Shown here: positions 41,693-50,652 of the stretch, in pieces
Layout of the letters: the number at the start of each line of letters is the position of its first letter
Position numbering within the stretch: position 1 is the stretch's first letter
Assembly (NCBI GenBank): GCA_031431125.1
Contig: JANPCX010000061.1
Location: 65,596-129,595, forward strand
Length of the DNA: 64,000 bases
From: JANPCX01 sp031431125
Lineage (GTDB): Bacteria > Pseudomonadota > Gammaproteobacteria > Burkholderiales > Burkholderiaceae_C
Direction: 5' to 3'
The notes under the pieces: generated by a model
The model's input: the letters and a program-made list of their open reading frames with translations, nothing else
Told to the model about the DNA's origin: nothing
Databases searched by the model: none
Translations under genes and position numbers: made by a program

Positions 41693-42814
41693 ATGAGCGA
41701 GCGTGTTGTGATTCCACTGACAGACCACCGACAGCAGGGGCGCCCCAAAACCCCGACTGGGGTCATTGCACCGCCAAATGGCCACTTGTTGGATGCGCGC
41801 CAACGCCCACTGCGCGATTTGCGCATCTCGGTCACCGACCGCTGCAATTTCCGCTGCACCTATTGCATGCCACGCGAGGTGTTCGGCCCCAACCACCGAT
41901 TCTTGCCGCAAGGCGATTTGCTGAGTTTTGAGGAGATCACCCGTTTGGCCGAGGTGTTTGTGGCCCACGGCGTGCAGAAAATTCGGCTCACGGGAGGCGA
42001 ACCGCTGCTGCGCAAACACATTGAGCGTTTGGTGGCCATGCTGGCGGGTTTGCGCACGCCGCAGGGCCTGCCCCTTGATTTGACCCTGACCACCAACGCG
42101 TCGCTGTTGGCTCAGAAAGCACAGTCACTCAAAGATGCGGGATTGCAGCGCATTTCGGTCAGCCTGGACGCGCTGGACGAGGCGATTTTTCGCCGCATGA
42201 ACGACGCCGACTATCCAGTGGCATCGGTATTGAATGGGCTGGAAGCCGCACAAAAGGTGGGACTGACGCCGATCAAAGTCAATATGGTGGTTCAGCGCGG
42301 GGTGAACGAGTCGCAAATTTTGCCGATGGCTGAACATTTCCGCGGCACGGGCGTATCACTGCGTTTCATCGAGTACATGGACGTCGGCAGCAGCAATGGC
42401 TGGCAAATGGACCAAGTGCTCCCCTCCAAAGAAGTGCGTGAGCAGCTGCACAGCAAACACCCTTTGCTGGCAGCGCCTTCAAGTCAACCCGGCGAAACAG
42501 CAGAGCGCTTCCTCTACGCCGATGGCGCCGGTGAAGTGGGTTTTATATCGAGCGTGACCAAGGCCTTTTGCGGAGACTGCAACCGCGCCCGCTTGTCTAC
42601 CGAAGGCCAGCTGTATCTGTGCTTGTTTGCCAACCAGGGCCACGACCTGCGCCACTTGCTTCGCGGTGGTGCCAGCACCGACGCCATTTGCGGCGCGGTG
42701 GCCGAGATATGGCGACAGCGACAGGACCGCTACTCCGAACAACGAGCGCAGATCCTCCCATCTCAGGCTGCTGCGCGACCAGCCAAGGTCGAGATGCACT
42801 ACATCGGTGGCTAG
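41693..42814 (+). CDS. moaA: GTP 3',8-cyclase (molybdenum cofactor synthesis)
   Basis: MoaA is the radical-SAM enzyme that starts molybdopterin synthesis from GTP. The first [4Fe-4S] cluster is in TDRCNFRCTYCMP (near residue 47), and the second uses FCGDCNRARLSTEGQLYLCL near 293. The C-terminal HYIGG carries the double Gly needed for catalysis. RLTGGEPLLRKHIERLVAML is a further family motif. The ATG at 41693 gives 373 residues; the open frame continues upstream inside the peptidase gene but is not used. Confidence 0.95.
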   Translation: MSERVVIPLTDHRQQGRPKTPTGVIAPPNGHLLDARQRPLRDLRISVTDRCNFRCTYCMPREVFGPNHRFLPQGDLLSFEEITRLAEVFVAHGVQKIRLTGGEPLLRKHIERLVAMLAGLRTPQGLPLDLTLTTNASLLAQKAQSLKDAGLQRISVSLDALDEAIFRRMNDADYPVASVLNGLEAAQKVGLTPIKVNMVVQRGVNESQILPMAEHFRGTGVSLRFIEYMDVGSSNGWQMDQVLPSKEVREQLHSKHPLLAAPSSQPGETAERFLYADGAGEVGFISSVTKAFCGDCNRARLSTEGQLYLCLFANQGHDLRHLLRGGASTDAICGAVAEIWRQRQDRYSEQRAQILPSQAAARPAKVEMHYIGG

Positions 42815-43450
42815 ATGACGATCGAACGCCACGACATCACCGGCGTTGTGTTGGCAGGTGGGCAAGGCCAGCGCATGGGTGGCGCAGACAAGGGTTGGCT
42901 CTTGTTCCGCGAAGAACCCTTGGTCGTCCATGCGATACGCCGCCTGGAACCGCAGGTTGGCGCACTCATCATCAATGCCAACCGTGAGCTGACGCGTTAC
43001 GGCGCGCTGGGTCACCAGGTGGTCAGTGACGAAAGGGCAGCCGATACAACCCCCTACGCAGGCCCCTTGGCGGGGGTTTTGGCCGCCATGAGGGCATGCA
43101 GGACGCCATGGATGGTCACAGTGCCCTGCGACAGCCCTCATCTGCCGAGCGACTTGGTGTCACGGATGGTGCAAGCGGTTGTGCAAACAGACACTCAGCC
43201 CTTGTTGGCCACGGTCATCACGCCGAGCGCAGGGGGCCATCAAATACACCCCGTTTTTTCTTTGTTGCATCGCCGCCTGGAAGTCAGTCTCGTGGCCTAT
43301 TTGAATGGCGGTGGGCGTAGCATGCACCAATGGTTAAAGCAGCACAGCGCCCTCCAAGTGTCGTTTGAAGACGCCGCCGCTTTCGCCAACCTCAACACGG
43401 TGCAAGAGTTGGAAGAACTTCAGTCCCAAGCAAGCAACAACGAGTTGTGA
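42815..43450 (+). CDS. mobA: molybdenum cofactor guanylyltransferase
   Basis: MobA attaches GMP to molybdopterin to give the MGD cofactor. The 211-residue protein has the nucleotide-binding signature VVLAGGQGQRMGGADKGWL, VPCDSPHLPSDLVSRM with the metal-binding Asp, and NGGGRSMHQWLKQH. It starts at the base following the moaA stop, so the two are one transcription unit. Confidence 0.94.
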   Translation: MTIERHDITGVVLAGGQGQRMGGADKGWLLFREEPLVVHAIRRLEPQVGALIINANRELTRYGALGHQVVSDERAADTTPYAGPLAGVLAAMRACRTPWMVTVPCDSPHLPSDLVSRMVQAVVQTDTQPLLATVITPSAGGHQIHPVFSLLHRRLEVSLVAYLNGGGRSMHQWLKQHSALQVSFEDAAAFANLNTVQELEELQSQASNNEL

Positions 43451-43505
43451 CACCATGGGCGCGGGACACTACTCAGTCACCACGCGTTTCAGCGGAGGCA
43501 TCACC

Positions 43506-43886
43506 ATGAAACTCGCCGAAGGCATCGTTAGACACGGTTTTCGAAAGTGGTACGAGCGCCAACTTCTGCAAAGCCACGCGCACCTGGTGTTGACCTTTTT
43601 GTGTGCCATTGGTTTGTTGGCCGCCTTCGAAGCGGCGTGGCGTTTCCGCAGCCCACAGGATCAATGGACAGACGTGGTGGCTGGCGTGTTGTGCGCGGGC
43701 ATCGGTTTATGGGCGCTGCGCCGCTACTTGCACTTGCTCACACGCGCAGAGTTCGCGGCCAACCAAGCGCAGTGCCCGGTCTGCGCAACCTACGGTCGAC
43801 TGGAGCTTGTTCAATCGGATGTCACAGGCAATGAGGTGCAGGTGCGCTGCAAAAAGTGCGCGCACCAGTGGGAAATCGAGGCCTAA
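43506..43886 (+). CDS. small membrane protein with C-terminal zinc ribbon
   Basis: The 126-residue protein has two predicted membrane spans (near residues 27-45 and 56-75) and a cytoplasmic ribbon with CPVCATYG near residue 89 and CKKCAHQW at the end (CxxC...CxxC). The ATG at 43506 follows GGAGGC. It is 55 nt after mobA and could be cotranscribed. Function is unknown; zinc-ribbon tails of this form often bind partner proteins. Confidence 0.72.
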   Translation: MKLAEGIVRHGFRKWYERQLLQSHAHLVLTFLCAIGLLAAFEAAWRFRSPQDQWTDVVAGVLCAGIGLWALRRYLHLLTRAEFAANQAQCPVCATYGRLELVQSDVTGNEVQVRCKKCAHQWEIEA

Positions 43887-43894
43887 GGCCTGAA

Positions 43895-44152
43895 CCTAGA
43901 AACGGCAGTTGACCGCTTGCTTCCGCTGGCAACGCATGATGACCACTGATATTTCTTCACACGAGACGCATCACCTATTGGGTGAAAGCGCTACGAACCC
44001 GATTGAGCCGCGCCGCGGGCCGCTGGCGGCGTTGCTCCGCCTTGCGGGCACGAGCCGTTCGCACCTGTGCGCCCTCGGTGCTCACCGTTGTCGCGCCTTG
44101 CCAGCACCCCGCGGCGCAGCCCACTCGGGCGCGTCCAACTGCCGTTTCTAGG
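43895..44152. mobile_element. CTAG-bounded MITE-like element, copy C (258 bp)
   Basis: The ends are perfect 17-bp inverted repeats (CCTAGAAACGGCAGTTG). On the minus strand the centre reads GGCAAGGCGCGACAACGG, then a GAGCACCGAGGGC region, and later GAGCAACGCCGCCAGCGG. This is the same order of motifs (GGCAAGGCGC...AACGCCGCCA) as copies A and B. It lies 8 nt after the zinc-ribbon gene and abuts a terminator. Confidence 0.7.
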
Positions 44153-44158
44153 TTGGCG

Positions 44159-44196
44159 AAAAAAAACGCCCCAAAACCCGTGCGGATCTTGGGGCG
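44159..44196 (-). terminator. intrinsic terminator of the metallopeptidase operon
   Basis: On the minus strand an 8-bp stem (CGCCCCAA, TTGGGGCG) with a 14-nt loop is followed by eight T residues. It closes the two-gene operon that ends at 44216. Confidence 0.9.
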
Positions 44197-44215
44197 CCAC
44201 CGCAACAAGCGGCTT

Positions 44216-44773
44216 TTACTGAGCAGGGACCGAAATCACGCGTTGTCCATCGGGCATGACGGATACATTTCCAGGCTTGGACAAATTGGCATTCTTGCCA
44301 ATCTGAACCGGGATCGCCATGGCCTCGGTCATTGCGCCCGATTGAACGAACACATTGATGTAGTGCAGCCCGTCTGCCGTGGGCTTGACCTTCACCACAT
44401 ACTCGGCACCCGAATTAAAGGGTGAGGGCGTCGACGGCAAACCCGTGGGCAAACTGATGGCGGCATCAGGACGCAACTCCAAGGTGGCGGCTTCACCACC
44501 GCCCAAACGCATGATCTTGAGCGTCAGCAAACCGGCAGCGTCAACACCCGAGCCCACGAACTCGTAAAACACACGCACGCCGATGCTGGTTTTTGTCGTT
44601 CTCAACATGCCACGTTTATACATGCTGGGCACCGTTCCCACTTTGTGAGCACTGGGGCTGACCTGGGTACGCTGTGTCGCTTTGGAGGAAGTTGTCGCTT
44701 CGTGGGCAAACACTGCGGCCTGGACCAAGAGTGCGGCGCTGGCAACAACGGTAACTCGCAAAAATTTCTTCAT
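44216..44773 (-). CDS. exported hypothetical protein, partner of the metallopeptidase
   Basis: Not recognised. The 185-residue protein has a signal peptide (MKKFLRVTVVASAALLVQAA, ending FAHEA). A beta-rich domain follows (GVRVFYEFVGSGVDAAGLLT, EYVVKVKPTADGLHYINVFV) that looks like a small Ig- or lectin-like fold. A basic, Ser/Thr-rich segment precedes it. AGGAGGATC directly before the ATG at 44773 decides the start. It follows the metallopeptidase gene by 26 nt, so a joint secreted function is inferred. Confidence 0.7.
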   Translation of the reverse strand: MKKFLRVTVVASAALLVQAAVFAHEATTSSKATQRTQVSPSAHKVGTVPSMYKRGMLRTTKTSIGVRVFYEFVGSGVDAAGLLTLKIMRLGGGEAATLELRPDAAISLPTGLPSTPSPFNSGAEYVVKVKPTADGLHYINVFVQSGAMTEAMAIPVQIGKNANLSKPGNVSVMPDGQRVISVPAQ

Positions 44774-44799
44774 AGATCCTCCTGATTTGATTTCTGGCT

Positions 44800-46500
44800 T
44801 CAGTTCACAACAACGTTGAAACATGGGTTGCTGAAGGAAGTATTGGTTCTGAAGTTGTAATTCGTGACTGCCAAAACATAGCTACCTCCAGCCACGGTCA
44901 CAGAACCAGTTTCGCTGTTGAGAACCGTGCTCTCGCCGAAGGCCAGCAGCCCGGCATTGTTGTGCAAGTAAAAATCAGGGTCGGTGGTGCTGGTGGTGGA
45001 GCTGCTGCGTGTCACGGTGAAGGTCCGCGTGCCGGCAGGCAATGTCATTCGAATGTAGCGGTACTCCCCTGCTTTGTTGCCGTCTCCTTGAGGATCTGCT
45101 GCATCACTCAAGCACACATTGGACAAGGTGCTTCCTATACCGGGATGGTTCAGGTAAAGCGGGTTCACGGCCGCGATCACTGGGTTACCAAAATTGGTTT
45201 CTCCGCTTCCATAAGCATCGGTCGGCAATGCGATGCCCTGGTTGGACAGGATGGCGGAAAGCGAAGACGCCATGGATGGGTTGCTTTGCACCAGTGCAAA
45301 CGCAAATGCGTGGATGCTGGTCAGCGCAGGAGAGGTCGTCAGCCCGCTGCGCATGGTTGCCCATACATTGGTGAACCCGATAGTGGGACTCGCACTCATG
45401 TCCCAGAATATTCGTTGGATGCTGGGGGTTCTGAACCAGCCAGGGTTAGAGGTCGCACCTACCGAAACATCCAAGGAGAAGCCTCCGGACGCGCCCGCGA
45501 CCAAGGTGTCGGCATACAGCTTGTTGTTCAGCGCAATAGCGGCCCAGGCATTGCCCCAACCTTCAGAAAATGACACGCGCATGTCCAAGAGGTCGGCACC
45601 TCCATGGCGCCCGCCCACAGAGTCATCGCGAGAGAAGGCGAACTGCAGGTAGTGTCCAAACTCATGCGCAATCACGTGGGAGTCAAACTCATCCGTGTCG
45701 TTTTCTGCCTTGCCCAAAATATAGAGGGACCGCTGAACAACGCCGCCCGATGTCGACACCTGGAAGTACGACGTTCCAATCTGTCCCTGTGCGACGTTGC
45801 CGCCAGCAGCGGATGTATTGTTTGGACTCCAGTACACCGTCAGCTTGGGAAAACTGGCGTTGCTTTGGGCGGTGCGAACCTTTTGAACTCCGGTGTAAAT
45901 CGTGTCAAGAATCGCGAACGGTCCTGCACCGCGAGGGCCGGTGTAGGCGCTGCCAGACCAACCCGAACCCGCGTTGAGGTTTTGACTGACCAAGGCGCCC
46001 GTGGTTGAAAAAACAACGCCATCAACCGCCCATTGCGCGTTGCCCTGAGTGTTGTCGCGTACCTCGACCACGTTGGGCGAACTCACAGCGTCTGTCCACA
46101 AAACCGCGTTCGCACGCACGAACACACTGCGGCCCTCGGGGACTTGAACGGTGTAGTCGCCCGACGCATTGGTACTGCCGCTCGACAAGACGGTGCGGGC
46201 ATTCGCATCTAAAACTTGCACCAACACCCCGCGGGCTGGGAGTTTGGTCGTGGCCGCGAAGTCCAGACGCGGAACACCCGATCCGTTGACCGCCATCGGA
46301 ACGTAGTCAAAGGTGATTTTTCCAGTGACGTTGGTGAAACCTGAGGGGGCCGGCGCGGGGGCCGGTGTAGGTGCCGGGGCAGGTGTCGGTGCGGGGGATG
46401 GCGTCGGCGCAGGTGCCGGCGCCGGTGGTGCATCACCGCCACCACCACCGCATGCCGTGAGTGCAGCTACAACAATGAACAAACTCGCCAAATACTTCAT
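44800..46500 (-). CDS. secreted HExxH zinc metallopeptidase lipoprotein
   Basis: The 566-residue protein has a lipoprotein signal (lipobox LTAC), a Gly run and a long Pro/Ala/Thr spacer (residues about 25-55). A transthyretin-like or carboxypeptidase-regulatory-like domain follows. A peptidase domain then carries HVIAHEFGHYLQFAFS (HExxH, near residue 279) and SFSEGWGNAWAAI, whose Glu is a likely third zinc ligand. The end resembles a bacterial pre-peptidase C-terminal domain (DPDFYLHNNAGLLAFGES). The architecture points to a surface-displayed protease; family assignment beyond gluzincin-like is not certain. Confidence 0.75.
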   Translation of the reverse strand: MKYLASLFIVVAALTACGGGGGDAPPAPAPAPTPSPAPTPAPAPTPAPAPAPSGFTNVTGKITFDYVPMAVNGSGVPRLDFAATTKLPARGVLVQVLDANARTVLSSGSTNASGDYTVQVPEGRSVFVRANAVLWTDAVSSPNVVEVRDNTQGNAQWAVDGVVFSTTGALVSQNLNAGSGWSGSAYTGPRGAGPFAILDTIYTGVQKVRTAQSNASFPKLTVYWSPNNTSAAGGNVAQGQIGTSYFQVSTSGGVVQRSLYILGKAENDTDEFDSHVIAHEFGHYLQFAFSRDDSVGGRHGGADLLDMRVSFSEGWGNAWAAIALNNKLYADTLVAGASGGFSLDVSVGATSNPGWFRTPSIQRIFWDMSASPTIGFTNVWATMRSGLTTSPALTSIHAFAFALVQSNPSMASSLSAILSNQGIALPTDAYGSGETNFGNPVIAAVNPLYLNHPGIGSTLSNVCLSDAADPQGDGNKAGEYRYIRMTLPAGTRTFTVTRSSSTTSTTDPDFYLHNNAGLLAFGESTVLNSETGSVTVAGGSYVLAVTNYNFRTNTSFSNPCFNVVVN

Positions 46501-46734
46501 GCAAAAACTCCCTGGAGATCTAAATTTTTCAAGCTGCCACTATAACCAGCCAAATCATGAAATTCTGTTCCCGAGTGCGTGTGGACACTCAACGTTTGGG
46601 GGGGGCTGGGGGACTACAAACGTTTCCAAATGTTCTTATTCGGCTTGGGTGCGTCTATCAAGCGGGCCTGTACGTAAGTCAATTCTGTCAGCGATATCAA
46701 ACGCGACGGCCACCCAACTTAACGGAGATCATCC

Positions 46735-47127
46735 ATGAAAACCTTGTCCCTCTTACTCACCACCTTGGCCCTTTGCGGCACTGCTCACGCCAATCCCACC
46801 GTTGAATCCAGCGGCATGCTGACCAGCAAAGATGGCAAAACGCTCTATGTATTCACCAAAGACACGCCCGGCAAGAGCAACTGCAACGGCGGTTGCGCTG
46901 CGGTGTGGCCCGCTTTCACCGTCGCCAACCCCGCGCTGGCCGGAGGGGACTTCAGCATCGTGACACGCGACGATGGTGGCAAACAGTGGGCCTACAAAGG
47001 CCAAGCGCTGTACTTTTATGCCGCAGACACAAAACCCGGTGACATGGCAGGGGAAGGTCAAGGCGGAGTGTGGTTCGTCGTGAAACCTGGAGCCGCCAAG
47101 AAAGAAGTGAAGTCCAGCGGCTATTGA
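46735..47127 (+). CDS. exported COG4315-type repeat protein
   Basis: The 130-residue protein has a signal peptide (about residues 1-19) and two copies of the short secreted repeat of the Lipoprotein_15/COG4315 family. The first contains LTSKDGKTLYVFTKDTPGKS followed by CNGGCAAVWPAF; the second contains KQWAYKGQALYFYAADTKPG followed by WFVVKP. The function is unknown; members are periplasmic or surface-associated. AACGGAG precedes the ATG. It is divergent from the metallopeptidase, with 234 bp between, in which no clear site was seen. Confidence 0.85.
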   Translation: MKTLSLLLTTLALCGTAHANPTVESSGMLTSKDGKTLYVFTKDTPGKSNCNGGCAAVWPAFTVANPALAGGDFSIVTRDDGGKQWAYKGQALYFYAADTKPGDMAGEGQGGVWFVVKPGAAKKEVKSSGY

Positions 47128-47180
47128 GCACACCCAAGGCTGGTCGCATTTCTTCGATCAACCCCTCAAAGGGTAGAAAC

Positions 47181-47223
47181 AGACTGAGGAGCAGTCTGGC
47201 GTTTTCTCAAGTGAGAAAACGCC
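47181..47223. terminator. two abutting perfect hairpins
   Basis: AGACTG-AGGAG-CAGTCT (47181-47197) is followed without a gap by GGCGTTTTCTCA-AG-TGAGAAAACGCC (47198-47223). They lie between the convergent COG4315-type gene and the 184-residue gene. The second stem is AT-rich inside and lacks a T-run, so it may be a bidirectional terminator or an RNA-stability element. Confidence 0.5.
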
Positions 47224-47270
47224 TGTGTCGCCTCACGCCATGGTCTGGTTCGGCAGCGGAGATGTGGGCC

Positions 47271-47825
47271 TCAAGAATCGACGCGCCGATACCAAACCCG
47301 ATACTCACCATCGTGGCCACGCAGCGTCACCGGGTCGAACAAGCCCGCAGCGCTGCCGACAGTCACCAAAGCCGCCTGCATCACATCGTCTTCGCCACCT
47401 TTGCTGCTCTTGTTGATTTCTTTTTGAATCAGGCTTTCCAGGTTGTCTCGTATCTGGCGCCGGAAATGCATGTCGGTGAAAGGGGCCAAGGAGCCGGTGG
47501 TCCAGATGCTGAACAGGTTGTTCATGGCAGTGCGAATGGCCGTGACCTTGGCCCCGCTGACATCACGGCCATCGTCTTGTTCCACCATGGCACAAATGAT
47601 CAATGTGTCGGCCGGATTGAGGTTGAATGCACTGGTGATTTCCACATTCACCGGAATCACATCGCCGCTGTCCACTTCGTTTCTCCAGAAAGCAAGCTGG
47701 GTTGAAACCACGGTGGTGGTCACAGAGCTGCGTTGACCCACGAAGGTGAAGAAATAGGGGTTGTCGCTGCCGACCTCGTCGGTTTCTTCAACGCATTGGA
47801 ATTTTTCCACAATGAGCTTGGGCAT
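47271..47825 (-). CDS. hypothetical protein with EETDEVGSD motif
   Basis: The 184-residue protein has no signal peptide. It opens with a beta-rich domain (VEKFQCVEETDEVGSDNPYF) whose acidic CxEETxExGSDxPY motif recurs in proteins of unknown role in cyanobacteria and myxobacteria and could bind Ca2+. The C-terminal half has helices (RRQIRDNLESLIQKEINKSS) and ends in GEYRVWYRRVDS. AGGAGA precedes the ATG at 47825. It is divergent from the PKD membrane protein, so the two are likely coregulated. Confidence 0.65.
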   Translation of the reverse strand: MPKLIVEKFQCVEETDEVGSDNPYFFTFVGQRSSVTTTVVSTQLAFWRNEVDSGDVIPVNVEITSAFNLNPADTLIICAMVEQDDGRDVSGAKVTAIRTAMNNLFSIWTTGSLAPFTDMHFRRQIRDNLESLIQKEINKSSKGGEDDVMQAALVTVGSAAGLFDPVTLRGHDGEYRVWYRRVDS

Positions 47826-48036
47826 GGCGGTCTCCTGAAGGTGAATGAAAAACTGGATAGAGCAGAGAAATGGTATGTGCCGGTCCGCGTAGGCACATCC
47901 CCCGGGTGAGGGACAACACAGAAAAATTTTTCTCGACTGCGTCTGTTCAGCAGGGTGCCGTCGTAAGTCCCTGCACAGCCGGAAGAAACAACCCTTCCAA
48001 CCGCCATCCAACGTTCGACTCTTTTTTGGAGCCTCC

Positions 48037-49929
48037 ATGGTCACCGCCGTTGATTTCCCTGAGTGCTACACCGCCATTGACACCGCATCCATCCGTGCAG
48101 TCGATGTGGACACGGCGGGTCGCCCCGGCCAGATCGAGGTCACGGGCTACACCCGTGGCTGCCTGAGTGTGGTGTTCGAGATTGAGTCCTTGAATGGCGT
48201 GGCGCCCGTGACCGTGCAGGGCAGCCCGCCAGCGGGACGGCGCACGCAGTGGGTGGCATTCACGGTGACGTTCGACCTCGGCCATCAATATGAGGTCTGC
48301 GGCCGTGACATCACCGTCACGGCGCGGTGTGCAGACAATGTCAGCTGCGAACAGAGTGTCACCGTGACCTTGCCCTGCGAGGGTTGCCCCACGGTAGACA
48401 GCCTGTCAGCCACCGCGCTGGGCTGTGAGCAACTCAACACCCGGTTTCGCCTGCGTGCGACGGTGCGTGGCTTTCGTCCGCCCGGTACACGGGTGTTCTG
48501 GCAGTTTGGCGATGGCGCGACCAGCCGCTCTGCCGATATGGAATTGACCGGCACCAACGGCGTCGAGGTGGTTGAAGTCGAGCACAGTTATGCGCGCCCC
48601 GGCCCCTACCGGGCGAGCCTGCAGTTTTCCACCCGCCCCGCTTGCGCGGGTGCGGAGGTGGTGGTGCTGGCCGACGAGTTTCTGGATTGCATTTCTGACA
48701 CGCCCAACTGCCCGACACTCACCACCGTCGCCACCCCGGACGCAACGCAAAACTGCGATGACCGCGGCCGCAGAGATGTGACCTTCACGGTCAACGTGAT
48801 CGCCTTGCCGGCACCGACATTGGCGTTTTGGGAGTTTGGAGACGGCGACTTCTCAGCCCCCTTCAACCTGCTGCTCGGAGGCAATCCTGACGCATCACAC
48901 CTCTACGATGTCCCCGGCACCTACCAAGCCACGCTGCACATCACCGACTGCCCCTCGCGCTCGCTGACCGTGAACCTCACTGCACCCTGCCCGCCCGACC
49001 CACCGCCGCCCACTCCGCCACCCACCTCAGACTGCCCCGTGGTGCGGTTTTCCGCCACGGTGGCAGACGAATGCGACGCGTCAGGGCGACGTCAAGTCAC
49101 GCTCACCGGCGTGGTTCAGTCTGCCCCCACACCCAAAGCGGCGGTGCTGGACTTTGGCGATGGCTCCCCCCCCCTGGAGGGATTCATCGTCGTCGGTCAG
49201 AGTTTTGCGATTGAGCATGGCTACGTTGCTGGTGCCAGCTACACCGCAAGGCTCACCATTGAAGGCTGTGGCACTCAACAGGTGGTGGTTGATGCCAGTG
49301 CCCCATGCGCAGAAGTTCCGCCACCGCCGACCCCTCCCCCGCCCAACGAGTCTGGCAACGTGGGCTGTGAGGTGCTGCTGTGGATTGCCCTGGCTTGCAT
49401 GTTGCTTGGCTTGGCGCTGCTGGTCGTGGGTTGCGTGTTGGAGCACTTTGAGCCGGTGACGGCCAGCACCTTGATCACGCTGGGTGGCGTGCTGTTCGTC
49501 GTGGGCTGGATACTCTTCGGCCTTTGGTTGTTGTTTTGTGCCGCCGTCACGGCTTGCGCCACCATCCTCGCGGCACGTGCCTTGGTGGGATGGCTGATCG
49601 TCGTTTTCGCTGCAATTGCGCTCGTACTGGGCCTGCTCGGACTGGCTGATGCTTTGCTTTTGCCCTGTGCTTTCCTCGCCTTGGCAGCTGGAGTGAACTG
49701 GGGTTTGGTGCGCGTGATCATCGACGCGATCGCGGAATGGCGTGGGTGCCTGATCCAGAACCCCGGCCGCGCGGCCGCTCGCATGCTTCGCGCCACGCCG
49801 CGCAACGTGGGGCTGGGCACTGGACTGACACGGGTGACGTCCGCCATGGGCATCAAGCCCTGCGGCGGATGCCGCGCTCGGGCAGCGGCCCTGGACCGGA
49901 TGACGCCGGGATTCAAAAGCCCAGACTGA
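48037..49929 (+). CDS. PKD-repeat membrane protein with C-terminal CGGC motif
   Basis: The 630-residue protein has no N-terminal signal. It contains an N-terminal all-beta domain and three PKD domains (FWQFGDGATS, FWEFGDGDFS and LDFGDGSPP with matching HSYARPGPY, HLYDVPGTY and HGYVAGASY). Two Pro-rich linkers follow, then about five membrane segments (residues about 440-570) and a tail with PCGGCRARAAALDRMTPGF. PKD modules usually sit outside the cell, so the topology without a signal peptide is unusual. Function is unknown. TTTGGAG precedes the ATG. It is divergent from the EETDEVGSD protein. Confidence 0.7.
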   Translation: MVTAVDFPECYTAIDTASIRAVDVDTAGRPGQIEVTGYTRGCLSVVFEIESLNGVAPVTVQGSPPAGRRTQWVAFTVTFDLGHQYEVCGRDITVTARCADNVSCEQSVTVTLPCEGCPTVDSLSATALGCEQLNTRFRLRATVRGFRPPGTRVFWQFGDGATSRSADMELTGTNGVEVVEVEHSYARPGPYRASLQFSTRPACAGAEVVVLADEFLDCISDTPNCPTLTTVATPDATQNCDDRGRRDVTFTVNVIALPAPTLAFWEFGDGDFSAPFNLLLGGNPDASHLYDVPGTYQATLHITDCPSRSLTVNLTAPCPPDPPPPTPPPTSDCPVVRFSATVADECDASGRRQVTLTGVVQSAPTPKAAVLDFGDGSPPLEGFIVVGQSFAIEHGYVAGASYTARLTIEGCGTQQVVVDASAPCAEVPPPPTPPPPNESGNVGCEVLLWIALACMLLGLALLVVGCVLEHFEPVTASTLITLGGVLFVVGWILFGLWLLFCAAVTACATILAARALVGWLIVVFAAIALVLGLLGLADALLLPCAFLALAAGVNWGLVRVIIDAIAEWRGCLIQNPGRAAARMLRATPRNVGLGTGLTRVTSAMGIKPCGGCRARAAALDRMTPGFKSPD

Positions 49930-50072
49930 AAGCGGTTGTCAAGGTGGCTTGTATCGATACGCAGTAGAAGTTCAGTTCAGTCCACTTTTTTTGACCGTTG
50001 AACCGTCTTCAGCAATGCCATCAAAACCATTGAACGCCCGAACACCGATCAACCCAGACACTCCTCTACGCC

Positions 50073-50642
50073 ATGCAACACACCAACGCCCCTCGCGAAT
50101 CAAATCGTTACAGCACCACCGCTGTGTGGCTTCATTGGTTGTTGGCCTTGGCCATCATCGGCAGCTTGGGCGTGGGTTTGTACATGACCAGCCTGCCGTT
50201 CTCCCCCACCCGTTTGAAACTCTTCAACTGGCACAAATGGGCGGGCATGACCATCCTCATCCTGTCGGCGCTGCGCCTGCTGTGGCGTCTCACACACCGG
50301 CCACCGCCAGATCTGCCCATGCCCACATGGCAGCGGCTGGCGGCCCACGCCACCCATTGGGCGCTCTACGCCCTCTTCTTCGCGGTGCCGCTGGCGGGCT
50401 GGGCCTACAGCTCGGCGGCAGGGTTTCCCATCGTGCTGTATGGCTTGTTGCCGCTGCCCGATTGGGTACCGGTGGACCGTGACTTGGCCGAGATCTTGAA
50501 AGCTTGCCACCACTACCTCGCCTATGCCATGGCGGCATTGATCGTGGCCCACATCGCTGCTGCACTGAAACACCACTTTGTTGACCGCGATGGTTTGCTG
50601 GACCGCATGCGCCTTCGTTTGAACAGCCGTTCCACTTCTTGA
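50073..50642 (+). CDS. cytochrome b561
   Basis: This di-heme membrane electron carrier probably passes electrons between quinol and periplasmic partners. The 189-residue protein has four membrane helices with conserved His in VWLHWLL, NWHKWAGM, HATHWALYALFF, and CHHYLAYAMAALIVAHI. It is followed 10 nt later by two YceI genes, a common arrangement (b561-YceI). Confidence 0.93.
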   Translation: MQHTNAPRESNRYSTTAVWLHWLLALAIIGSLGVGLYMTSLPFSPTRLKLFNWHKWAGMTILILSALRLLWRLTHRPPPDLPMPTWQRLAAHATHWALYALFFAVPLAGWAYSSAAGFPIVLYGLLPLPDWVPVDRDLAEILKACHHYLAYAMAALIVAHIAAALKHHFVDRDGLLDRMRLRLNSRSTS

Positions 50643-50652
50643 GAGCCACACC

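Noticed and set aside
44800..46500. PAPTP repeats of the metallopeptidase considered as a separate DNA repeat
   Set aside because: They encode a normal flexible Pro-rich spacer after a lipobox; no independent element is needed.
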